Shown: in pieces, positions 1-5,769 of the stretch
How positions within the stretch are numbered: the first letter of the stretch is position 1
How the letters are laid out: each line of letters begins with the position of its first letter
Assembly: GCA_003489485.1 (NCBI GenBank)
Contig: DNMB01000192.1
Location: 1-9,002 of the forward strand
DNA length: 9,002 bases
Direction: 5' to 3'
Origin: Chitinophagaceae bacterium
Lineage (GTDB): Bacteria > Bacteroidota > Bacteroidia > Chitinophagales > Chitinophagaceae
Position numbers and translations under genes: made by a program
Notes under the pieces: generated by a model
What the model saw: only the letters and a program-made list of their open reading frames with translations
What the model was told of the DNA's origin: nothing
Database searches by the model: none

Positions 1-605
1 TCTGGCGTGTAATAGCTAGAGGTGATCCAGCTGCCGACCGAATTATCGTACCAGTAGGCACCATTCGCACTGTGACCCGCAGGCAAGATGGCACCACGGT
101 CTTTGATGGCCACTCCAATTACTTTTCCTTGAAAATTCGTGGCAAGTCTCAGTTCATCGGCAATGCTGGTGACCAATAGATTTTTGGGACTCATTTTTCC
201 CTGCGAGCTACTGCTGCCCACGGTGCTGACCGATTTATCTTCCGTGCAATACACTGTTCTTCTCAGTTGGCCATCCCACCATGCGTTGCCGGTAATGCCA
301 TTGATGGCCGGAACGGTACCCGTATAGACCGCACTATGGCCACAAGCCGTTACGGTTGGTGTGTAGGGAATCAATGTTTGCTCACAGCTATGTCCCTCTC
401 CCAACATTCTTCTAAACCCTCCCTTTTCGCTAAAGCGATCGGCGTAGCGATACAGATAATCCCAGCGCATCTGGTCCAAGACGAAGCCTACCACCAAACG
501 AGGTCTGGGTGGTCTTGTAGCAGTGCCGGAAACGGGGGATTGTGCCCACGTGGATGTAACGAATAAAAAAGCAAAAAGAAGGCCGGGAATAGGTGCTTTG
601 CGCAT
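1..605 (-). CDS. PafA-like alkaline phosphatase, N-terminal part (runs off left edge)
   Basis: This is the first 201 codons of an exported phosphomonoesterase of the alkaline phosphatase superfamily, closest in my memory to PafA of Elizabethkingia, which releases phosphate from organic phosphate esters in the periplasm. Residues 1-21 form a signal peptide (basic start, hydrophobic core, cleavage after TWA). From residue 36 it follows the PafA pattern: LVVGFVLDQMRWDY with metal ligand D44, PTVTACGH with nucleophile T86 (PafA T79), N107 in GITGN (PafA N100), and K168/R170 in AIKDR (PafA K162/R164). All active-site residues expected in this part are present. A Thr nucleophile with N, K and R fits a monoesterase better than a nucleotide pyrophosphatase. 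The ATG at 605 is chosen because it directly precedes the signal peptide. The remaining two thirds, with the other zinc ligands, lie outside the window. It is 59 nt downstream of the lipoprotein gene and may have its own promoter. Confidence 0.9.
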   Translation of the reverse strand, partial: MRKAPIPGLLFAFLFVTSTWAQSPVSGTATRPPRPRLVVGFVLDQMRWDYLYRYADRFSEKGGFRRMLGEGHSCEQTLIPYTPTVTACGHSAVYTGTVPAINGITGNAWWDGQLRRTVYCTEDKSVSTVGSSSSQGKMSPKNLLVTSIADELRLATNFQGKVIGVAIKDRGAILPAGHSANGAYWYDNSVGSWITSSYYTP

Positions 606-623
606 GGTAGTCTATTGTTGAGA

Positions 624-631
624 TAAAGGTA
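624..631 (-). promoter_or_regulatory. Possible -7 element for the PafA-like gene
   Basis: Read on the minus strand this is TACCTTTA, one mismatch from the Bacteroidota -7 consensus TAnnTTTG, 18 nt before the ATG at 605. No clear TTG lies 19-21 nt upstream (the region is T-rich, with TTTAC/TTTTAG), so this is only a candidate. The gene could instead be read through from the lipoprotein gene upstream, since I see no terminator between them. Confidence 0.3.
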
Positions 632-664
632 ATTTGTAAAAACTAAAACTAGGTAAACTTTGCG

Positions 665-1099
665 TTAACGTATGGGAGTGCAATGCTCGGACAAGATCTT
701 GACTTTGCCCTGGTGTTTTACGATAGTTACGCTACAGCGCTGCCGGTCATCAAAGCTCTCGCCATGATAAAACCCCTTGCCGCTCCAAACGGTGTTTACC
801 ACTGCCGCATTGCCATCTATTTCAACGGAGATCTGTTCGCGAGACATGTCTTGCAAACGGTACACGTCGGAACCAGCCGTAGCCAATAGCGCGGCGCGGG
901 TAAAGGTTCTGCCCGATTGTGTAAAGTACAGGTAGTGTGTAGACAGCGCTTTATCGACCAGCGCGGGATTTTTTTCTTTCCAGCCTCTGTCAAACTGATC
1001 CATGACCGTCGTTACTTCTTGCTCGGTAAGTACGTCCTCGGCAGGCCGACAAGCGATCAAAGCTGCACTCAAAAAAATAAATACGTAAATGAATCTCAT
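665..1099 (-). CDS. Lipoprotein with probable SnoaL/DUF4440-like (NTF2-fold) domain
   Basis: A 144-residue lipoprotein. The start is placed at the ATG at 1099, not the in-frame upstream ATG at 1180, because the sequence from 1099 opens with a textbook lipoprotein signal: MRFIYVFIFLSAALIAC, with lipobox LIAC and modified cysteine C17. The upstream start would overlap the preceding gene and bury this signal. After an acidic stretch (RPAED) the mature part reads like the small NTF2-like fold: an early helix with a VMDQFDRGWKEKN-type segment, then a TQSGRTFTRAAL-type segment, alternating strands (ISVEIDGNAAVVNTVW) and a final VTIVKHQGKVKIL strand pair. This resembles DUF4440/SnoaL-like proteins, which bind small ligands or act in uncertain enzymatic roles; no catalytic function can be read from it. 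It lies 14 nt after the preceding exported-protein gene, probably in the same operon. The lipoprotein call is firm, the domain call moderate. Confidence 0.75.
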   Translation of the reverse strand: MRFIYVFIFLSAALIACRPAEDVLTEQEVTTVMDQFDRGWKEKNPALVDKALSTHYLYFTQSGRTFTRAALLATAGSDVYRLQDMSREQISVEIDGNAAVVNTVWSGKGFYHGESFDDRQRCSVTIVKHQGKVKILSEHCTPIR

Positions 1100-1113
1100 A
1101 TTCTTTATTTGGC

Positions 1114-1578
1114 CTAATTCGAAAACAATAGTCGGTATTGCAGTGGACTCCAATTGGTGCGTAGTACCTGTACGACCCAATATCGCTCAGCCCGGTAGAT
1201 CTCCAGCAGTAATTGGCGCTCCATGACCGATACATGCTGGTTCTCATTGAGCTTTTGCCATCCGAACTCTTTTTGGGAGAGTATCTTTTTTTGCCACTGC
1301 AGCGCTGCGCTCTCATCTTTGCACAAGTACTGCTCTGAGTAACATACCCCAGCGCTGTCGCAACGTAGCTGCAGATCGACCGAACGCGATCTGCTACCAC
1401 TAAAGGTTTTTGAGGAACCTGGCGTCTGCACAGCCATGCGGTCTGCGCGATCTGATTTTCGGGTTTCTTTCTTAAGCCGGCTTTGCACTTTTTTTTCGGT
1501 GAGCCCGACATAGTTTTGCGCCGCCAATTCGAAGGGAAGTAGCCCTACCAATAATCCAAAAAGACACATCAGACGCAT
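1114..1578 (-). CDS. Exported protein of unknown function
   Basis: A 154-residue protein I do not recognise. Residues 1-20 form a signal peptide ending ELAA, followed by QNY, so cleavage probably lies near 20/21 and the mature protein is periplasmic. The segment just after cleavage (YVGLTEKKVQSRLKKE) resembles the short 'G-x-T-x-x-x-V' openings of several small Bacteroidota periplasmic proteins. Residues 35-67 are basic and Ser-rich and probably disordered. Three cysteines at 73, 79 and 86 could include one disulfide. The C-terminal half is rich in Trp, Gln and Leu, with a strand-like end (RYWVVQVLR, then PLQYRLLF). The ATG at 1578 lies 10 nt after the stop of the PolX-like gene and the stop lies 14 nt before the lipoprotein start, so it is probably the middle gene of a three-gene operon. 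The reading is supported by the signal peptide and by the tight, non-overlapping fit between neighbours. Confidence 0.7.
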   Translation of the reverse strand: MRLMCLFGLLVGLLPFELAAQNYVGLTEKKVQSRLKKETRKSDRADRMAVQTPGSSKTFSGSRSRSVDLQLRCDSAGVCYSEQYLCKDESAALQWQKKILSQKEFGWQKLNENQHVSVMERQLLLEIYRAERYWVVQVLRTNWSPLQYRLLFSN

Positions 1579-1588
1579 GGCTGCAAAA

Positions 1589-3265
1589 TTACTGCCTTTT
1601 CTTGCTGTGCAGCCATTGGTCGAACGCCTTCAATGAAAAACTACTGAGGTTTCGATCGGCTGTGAGGCCACCTTTTTGGGCGGCCAGTATTCCATAGTGC
1701 ACATCGGCGAGCCCTTGGGTGGAGTGGGCATCGGGATTGATCGAGATCAGTACTCCTTTATTGAGCGCTTTATCGATCCATTGCCAGTCCAGGTCAAGTC
1801 TACGGGGGTGGGCATTCAGCTCAATGACCACTCCATTGGCGGCACAAGCGTCAATGATCTTTTGATGATCGATGGGATATCCTTTTCGGCTCAGCAATAA
1901 TCTTCCGGTCGGATGACCCAGTATGCGGGTATACTCGTTTTCAATGGCCTTGATGAGTCTGGTATTGGCTTTTTCTTCGGTCATTCCCAACTGGCTATGC
2001 ACAGAGGCGATCACCAGGTCAAAACTGGCCAGCACCTCATTCGAATAGTCAAGGCTCCCGTCAGAAAGAATATCGCTTTCGATCGATTTATAGATCTTAA
2101 AGGGGGCCAGTATTGCATTGAGCTGATCGATCTCTTGTTGCTGCGCGGCTACGCGCTGCGCATTCAGTCCATTGGCATAGGTGGCCGATGCAGAGTGGTC
2201 GCTCATTACCATATATTCCCATCCTTTTTCGATGCAGGCGCTAGCCATCTCTTCTATACTATTGCCACCATCGCTCCATTTGGAATGACAATGTATGAGG
2301 CCTCTGATCGATCCGGTCTCGATTACTTCAGGCATTTTTTCTGTTGCAGCCCTCGTTACTACAGCTGCATTTTCTCGCAGGTACGGAGCGATCCAGTTGA
2401 GGCCTTTGGCTTTGAAGAGATCTGTTTCTGTACTTGCTGCCTCATATAAGTCGTTATTCAGTACCGGAAGCTGTTCAAAAGCCTCAAGAAAAGAAGGTGA
2501 GCCCGTGGTCCAAAACTGCTGCTTTGCCAAGGGCGGGTTGGCCGCGTATACTCTAAGGCGAAGACCATTCTTTAATTCGTAGAGTAACGACTGAGCGGTC
2601 TCTTCTATCAGCTTGGGCGGGTGCGCCGTAACGAATTTTGGTTTGATGATATCGATGGGATGAGTGACCACAAATTCCAGTTCTTCTATGGTTAGGGCTT
2701 GTCTTCGAAAGGCTCCCGTGATGGCTACATGGTCCTTTCCGAATAATTGCTGCAAGTAATTTTCGATAGCCGGATAGACCCCTTCGGCCTCTGCATAGAG
2801 CAGTTGTGTTTGGTGTTGTAAAAAAAACTGGATCGACTCTGTAAGCGACTCCTGGGTTTTTGTTCCAAAACCTTTGTAGCCGACTAAACGGTTTTCTTGG
2901 CAGGCATACAGTAACTCGCCCACCGATTCGATTCCCATCTCTTTCCAGATCACATGAATCTTTTTGGGTCCGAGCCCCTTTATCTGTAACATCTCGATTA
3001 CGCCGGATGGGATAATGCTGATCTGCTCCTCGAGCGCAGACAGCCGGCCGGTATCTAGTAGTTCTTCCACGGCCTTTGCCACGCTTTTTCCGATACCGCG
3101 AATAGTGAGCAGTTTTTCGCGAGGGGTCTGGCTAAGGGGGTAGGGCAATTTATCGATGGCAAAAGCTGCGGCCCCGTAGCTTTTTACGCTAAATGGGTTG
3201 GCGCCCTGTATATCGAGCAGGTTAGACAGCAATTTGAGCTGCTCCGCTATGGCAGCATTTTCCAT
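1589..3265 (-). CDS. PolX-like HhH-PHP protein with degenerate polymerase palm
   Basis: A 558-residue protein with the layout and length of bacterial family X DNA polymerase/3'-5' exonuclease (B. subtilis PolX is about 570 residues), a base-excision repair enzyme. Residues 1-80 are the 8-kDa-like domain with an HhH (LLTIRGIGKSVAKAV, 52-66). Further HhH-like motifs lie at 92-112 (IKGLGPKKI) and 127-141 (YKGFGTKT). The palm spans about 155-300. Its GS-x-RR element survives as TGAFRR (183-188), but the catalytic GDID reads EELE (194-197) and the third aspartate, in a GxxVDLRV-type strand, is R236. Polymerase activity is therefore doubtful. The C-terminal PHP domain (about 320-545) looks intact: HCH 325/327, D332, SDH 355-357, E396, H423, GHP 450-452 and PDAH 511-514. 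This predicts metal-dependent nuclease or phosphatase activity. The start at 3265 gives the expected N-terminus (MENAAIAEQL). It heads an operon with the two small exported proteins. Confidence 0.92.
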   Translation of the reverse strand: MENAAIAEQLKLLSNLLDIQGANPFSVKSYGAAAFAIDKLPYPLSQTPREKLLTIRGIGKSVAKAVEELLDTGRLSALEEQISIIPSGVIEMLQIKGLGPKKIHVIWKEMGIESVGELLYACQENRLVGYKGFGTKTQESLTESIQFFLQHQTQLLYAEAEGVYPAIENYLQQLFGKDHVAITGAFRRQALTIEELEFVVTHPIDIIKPKFVTAHPPKLIEETAQSLLYELKNGLRLRVYAANPPLAKQQFWTTGSPSFLEAFEQLPVLNNDLYEAASTETDLFKAKGLNWIAPYLRENAAVVTRAATEKMPEVIETGSIRGLIHCHSKWSDGGNSIEEMASACIEKGWEYMVMSDHSASATYANGLNAQRVAAQQQEIDQLNAILAPFKIYKSIESDILSDGSLDYSNEVLASFDLVIASVHSQLGMTEEKANTRLIKAIENEYTRILGHPTGRLLLSRKGYPIDHQKIIDACAANGVVIELNAHPRRLDLDWQWIDKALNKGVLISINPDAHSTQGLADVHYGILAAQKGGLTADRNLSSFSLKAFDQWLHSKKRQ

Positions 3266-3311
3266 AGCCGCAAGGTAAGGCCTTCGGGCTTGCAGGGGAG
3301 GGGTATAAATG

Positions 3312-3341
3312 AGAAAATCCCCCGAGAGCGGGGGATTTTCT
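3312..3341 (-). terminator. Rho-independent-type terminator hairpin
   Basis: A perfect 12-bp inverted repeat: left arm 3312-3323, 6-nt loop 3324-3329 (GAGAGC on the plus strand), right arm 3330-3341. The core is five G:C pairs flanked by an A:T-rich base (ATTTTCT), so an A-tract precedes and a T-rich tract follows on either strand. It lies 17 nt past the stop of the Lys/Ala-rich gene and 47 nt before the start of the PolX-like gene, so it should end the upstream transcript. The palindrome is symmetric and could act in both directions, but nothing on the plus strand needs it. Confidence 0.88.
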
Positions 3342-3357
3342 ATTCATTTTCGGAAGA

Positions 3358-3477
3358 TTACTTCTTCTTCTTAGCAGCTTTTTTCTTAGCAGCTTTCTTC
3401 TTTGGAGCGGCCTTTTTCTTTTTCTTAGCTGCTTTTTTAGCAGGCTTTTTCTTGGCAGCTTTTTTCTTTGTAGCCAT
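3358..3477 (-). CDS. Lys/Ala-rich histone H1-like mini-protein
   Basis: A 39-residue protein of extreme composition: 23 Lys, 12 Ala, 2 Pro and one each of Met and Thr. It is built from AAKKK/AKK-type units with prolines near residues 12 and 25, like the C-terminal tail of histone H1 without the globular domain. Proteins of this kind bind DNA or RNA through charge and are seen in several bacterial phyla as H1-like nucleoid proteins; a role in nucleoid compaction is inference here. The start is the ATG at 3477, preceded by an A-rich stretch (ATTCAAAAAAA). An in-frame ATG at 3549 is rejected because it lies inside the predicted promoter, upstream of any transcript start, and would add an unrelated N-terminus. 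The gene has its own promoter (3520-3550) and terminator (3312-3341), which argues that it is real and not a low-complexity accident. The ribosomal genes lie just upstream. Confidence 0.82.
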   Translation of the reverse strand: MATKKKAAKKKPAKKAAKKKKKAAPKKKAAKKKAAKKKK

Positions 3478-3519
3478 TTTTTTTGAATTTAATGTGTTAG
3501 TAAAATGGATTAACGATGT

Positions 3520-3550
3520 TAAAAATAGACATAATTTTTTAACATCCAAA
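3520..3550 (-). promoter_or_regulatory. Bacteroidota-type promoter for the H1-like gene
   Basis: On the minus strand the region reads TTTG (3550-3547), 19 nt, then TATTTTTA (3527-3520). This matches the Bacteroidota primary sigma pattern (TTTG/TTG, 19-20 nt, TAnnTTTG) with one mismatch in the -7 box. Transcription would start near 3513, giving a 5' leader of about 35 nt before the ATG at 3477. Confidence 0.6.
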
Positions 3551-3611
3551 TTTTTTTCTACAAAATTTTGACGCTGCGCGACTTGCGCTTGTGGGCTATG
3601 TGTTTGGAAAA

Positions 3612-3872
3612 TTAGGCTTCGGCCGCTGTTACAGAAACAAAAGTGCGATTGTTTCTTCCTTTGCGGAATTCTACCACTCCATCGGTCAATGCAAAAAGTG
3701 TGTAGTCTTTTCCTACGCCAACATTTTTACCGGGATGATAAACGGTGCCACGCTGACGAACGATGATGTTGCCGGAGAGTGCAGGCTGACCGCCATAAAT
3801 TTTTACACCTAATCTTTTGCTTTGCGAATCGCGGTTGTTCTTTACGCTTCCTTCGCCTTTCTTATGTGCCAT
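3612..3872 (-). CDS. rpmA: Large ribosomal subunit protein bL27
   Basis: An 86-residue bL27, a normal length for the family. The conserved N-terminal extension MAHKKGEGS, which reaches toward the peptidyl transferase centre, starts directly at the initiator Met, so no Firmicutes-type cleaved leader is present. The family signature follows: [11 protein letters not shown], then [35 protein letters not shown] and DGVVEFRKG. It is the second gene of the usual rplU-rpmA pair, 38 nt after bL21, and should be transcribed from the promoter at 4230-4260. The upstream leader contains an A-rich AAAAAAG in place of a strong Shine-Dalgarno. No good terminator follows it, so some read-through into the H1-like gene is possible. 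Confidence 0.98.
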   Translation of the reverse strand: MAHKKGEGSVKNNRDSQSKRLGVKIYGGQPALSGNIIVRQRGTVYHPGKNVGVGKDYTLFALTDGVVEFRKGRNNRTFVSVTAAEA

Positions 3873-3910
3873 GGTAAGATCTTTTTTAGGGTATCAGATG
3901 TTGCTACTGC

Positions 3911-4210
3911 TTATGCGATGCTCAGTACTTTGATTTTTGTATAGGCCGTACGATGACCTTTCTTTTTATGAAATCCTTTTCTTCTTTTTTGTTTGTAGGC
4001 GATGACCGTGTCTCCTTTTACCTGGTCTACGATCTCGGCCTGTACTTTAGCGGTGGCGGTACTGCCTACCGACAGCTTGCCGTTGGCATCGACCAATAAT
4101 ACTTCAAGATCGAGCTTGTCACCGGCTACGCCCTCAACGTGAGGTACATACAGGGTCTGATCCTTTTCTACTTTAAATTGCTGACCGGCAACTTTTACAA
4201 TGGCTATCAT
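3911..4210 (-). CDS. rplU: Large ribosomal subunit protein bL21
   Basis: A 99-residue bL21, which binds 23S rRNA in the 50S subunit. The start MIAIVKVAGQQFKVEKDQ is the family hallmark, followed by the beta-barrel strands (LDLEVLLVDANGKLSVG) and the basic C-terminal region with the conserved segment YKQKRRKGFHKKKGHR (about residues 72-87) and a closing YTKIKVLSI. It is first in the rplU-rpmA operon, and its ATG lies about 20 nt downstream of a near-perfect -7 box, giving a short leader. Confidence 0.98.
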   Translation of the reverse strand: MIAIVKVAGQQFKVEKDQTLYVPHVEGVAGDKLDLEVLLVDANGKLSVGSTATAKVQAEIVDQVKGDTVIAYKQKRRKGFHKKKGHRTAYTKIKVLSIA

Positions 4211-4229
4211 ACTATAAAAATTAGGACGG

Positions 4230-4260
4230 CAAAGGTAAGGAACTTTCCCGAACTTGCCAA
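4230..4260 (-). promoter_or_regulatory. Bacteroidota-type promoter for rplU-rpmA
   Basis: On the minus strand: TTG (4260-4258), 20 nt, then TACCTTTG (4237-4230), a full match to TAnnTTTG. Transcription would start near 4223, leaving a leader of roughly 12 nt before the rplU ATG at 4210. It lies in the 68-nt gap shared with the divergent GH3-family gene. Confidence 0.75.
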
Positions 4261-4278
4261 CGAAAATCGGGGGTAGTT

Positions 4279-5769
4279 ATGACAATCAAGTCTTTCCTTG
4301 CCAAGCCCTTTGCGGCTTACATTCAGCGGACCATCAAGGCCGATATGGCCAAAGCCCTCTCCGATCAGCAGCACCAGCTACAGCGTTTATTGAAAGTGGG
4401 GGCTAACACAGTGTTCGGAAAGTCAGTTCATCTAAAAGATGTTAATGATTATCAGTCATTTAGATCGGCCGTTCCCATTCAGGATTACGAGGGAATGAAG
4501 GGCTGGATCACGCAGATCAAAGAAGGAAAGCACAACGTGTTATGGAGGGGGCGCCCACTTTACTTTGCCAAGACCTCTGGTACCACCAGCGGGGTCAAGT
4601 ACATCCCCATTACCAAAGACTCCATTCCCAATCATATTAATACTGCCCGAAACGCCCTGCTTTGTTATATGGCCGAGACCGGCAACACCCGTTTTGCCGA
4701 CGGAAAACTGATCTTTTTATCGGGTTCCCCCGAATTGGAGCGGGTCGGCGACATCCCCACCGGGCGGCTGAGCGGAATCGTAAATCACCATGTGCCCCGA
4801 TACCTGCGGGCCAACCAGTTGCCTTCGTATCAAACAAATTGTATAGAGGATTGGGAAACCAAGCTTGCTCAGATCGTGGAGGAGACCCTTCATCAACCCA
4901 TGACCCTGATCAGCGGCATTCCGCCGTGGATGCAGATGTATTTCGATGCCCTCACACAGCGCAGCGGAAAAAGAGTGGGAGAGCTATTCCCTGATTTTAG
5001 TGTGATGGTACAAGGCGGAGTCAACTTCGAGCCGTATCGTACGCGCCTATTTGAGAGCATCGGTCGAAAGGTCGATACCATCGAACTGTTTCCGGCCAGC
5101 GAGGGGTTCTTTGCTTTTCAGGATTCACAGCAAGCCGAGGGCATGTTGCTTAATACCAACAGTGGCATTTTCTATGAGTTCATTCCTGCCGATCAAGTTG
5201 GAAGTAAAGAACCGCAACGTATTTCGCTAGCCGACGTAAAGGTGGGTCAGCAATACGCCCTCATCATCAACAGCAATGCTGGTTTATGGGGCTACGATAT
5301 TGGCGATATGGTACGTTTCGTATCGACCGATCCGTACCGCCTGGTCGTAACCGGCCGCACCAAACATTTTATATCTGCCTTCGGAGAGCATGTTATCGGA
5401 GAAGAAGTCGAATACTGTATCAGGGAGGCAGCCCAACAGATGGGGGTCGGTGTTACCGAGTTTACCGTGGCGCCCCACGTAAGTAACGACAACACGAGGT
5501 CGTATCATGAGTGGTTCATAGAGTTTGACCAATTGCCTCCATCGATCGAGACCCTGGCAGCTAGGATCAATGAGTTACTCTGTCAAAAAAACGTCTATTA
5601 TAACGATTTGATTCAGGGTAATATCTTAGCTCCTTTGCAGATCCGCGTTGTCAGAAAAGGCGGATTCATCGACTACATGCGCTCGGTGGGCAAGCTCGGT
5701 GGTCAGAATAAAGTACCCAGGCTTAGCAACGACAGAAAGCTCGCCGATGCCTTAACTTCGTTTACATGA
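4279..5769 (+). CDS. GH3-family acyl-adenylating enzyme (acyl-acid amido synthetase-like)
   Basis: A 496-residue member of the GH3 branch of the ANL adenylating superfamily. Plant members activate auxin or jasmonate with ATP and join them to amino acids; the substrate of bacterial members is generally unknown. The ATP/AMP-binding motifs are present in order: P-loop-like TSGTTSG (99-105, then VKYIPIT), FPASEGFF (271-278), YDIGD (339-343) and the hinge GRTKHFISAFGEHV (359-372), which leads into the small C-terminal domain (about 373-496). No signal peptide or membrane segment is seen, so it should be cytoplasmic. The ATG at 4279 is preceded by GGGGG six bases upstream, an unusually Shine-Dalgarno-like site for this phylum. 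Its last four bases overlap the start of dxr (ATGA), suggesting translational coupling. A substrate from lipid or isoprenoid-linked metabolism is a guess from context only. I found no clear promoter; the 68-nt gap upstream is shared with rplU. Confidence 0.9.
   Translation: MTIKSFLAKPFAAYIQRTIKADMAKALSDQQHQLQRLLKVGANTVFGKSVHLKDVNDYQSFRSAVPIQDYEGMKGWITQIKEGKHNVLWRGRPLYFAKTSGTTSGVKYIPITKDSIPNHINTARNALLCYMAETGNTRFADGKLIFLSGSPELERVGDIPTGRLSGIVNHHVPRYLRANQLPSYQTNCIEDWETKLAQIVEETLHQPMTLISGIPPWMQMYFDALTQRSGKRVGELFPDFSVMVQGGVNFEPYRTRLFESIGRKVDTIELFPASEGFFAFQDSQQAEGMLLNTNSGIFYEFIPADQVGSKEPQRISLADVKVGQQYALIINSNAGLWGYDIGDMVRFVSTDPYRLVVTGRTKHFISAFGEHVIGEEVEYCIREAAQQMGVGVTEFTVAPHVSNDNTRSYHEWFIEFDQLPPSIETLAARINELLCQKNVYYNDLIQGNILAPLQIRVVRKGGFIDYMRSVGKLGGQNKVPRLSNDRKLADALTSFT

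Noticed and set aside
267..566. Plus-strand open frames near the left edge (139-327, 267-566)
   Set aside because: They are antisense to the PafA-like gene, whose minus-strand translation matches the family residue by residue at the active site.
1100..1180. Upstream in-frame ATG extending the lipoprotein gene to 1180
   Set aside because: The extension overlaps the preceding gene and would place the lipoprotein signal 27 residues inside the protein.
990..1511. A 173-codon open frame on the minus strand
   Set aside because: It overlaps both the exported protein (1114-1578) and the lipoprotein (665-1099) in another frame. Those two have proper signal sequences and tight spacing; this one is Cys/Arg/Ser-rich out-of-frame sequence.
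1913..2449. A 178-codon open frame on the plus strand
   Set aside because: It is antisense to the PolX-like gene across the palm/PHP region and shows no recognisable domain; the minus-strand reading has intact PHP motifs.
1600..3265. Frequent GATCGAT/ATCGAT words as a possible repeat or uptake signal
   Set aside because: They are scattered in coding sequence, fit Ile-Asp and Asp-Arg codon use, and show no fixed spacing, extended consensus or intergenic concentration.
3358..3477. A-rich runs in the Lys codons as programmed frameshift sites
   Set aside because: Runs such as AAAAAAG occur, but they are an expected result of Lys-rich coding, and no downstream structure or alternative-frame product is evident.
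3561..3594. Possible terminator after rpmA (GCGC-GACTT-GCGC and the palindrome CAAAATTTTG)
   Set aside because: The GC stem is only 4 bp without a following T-tract, and the palindrome is all A:T inside with no loop. Neither makes a convincing terminator.
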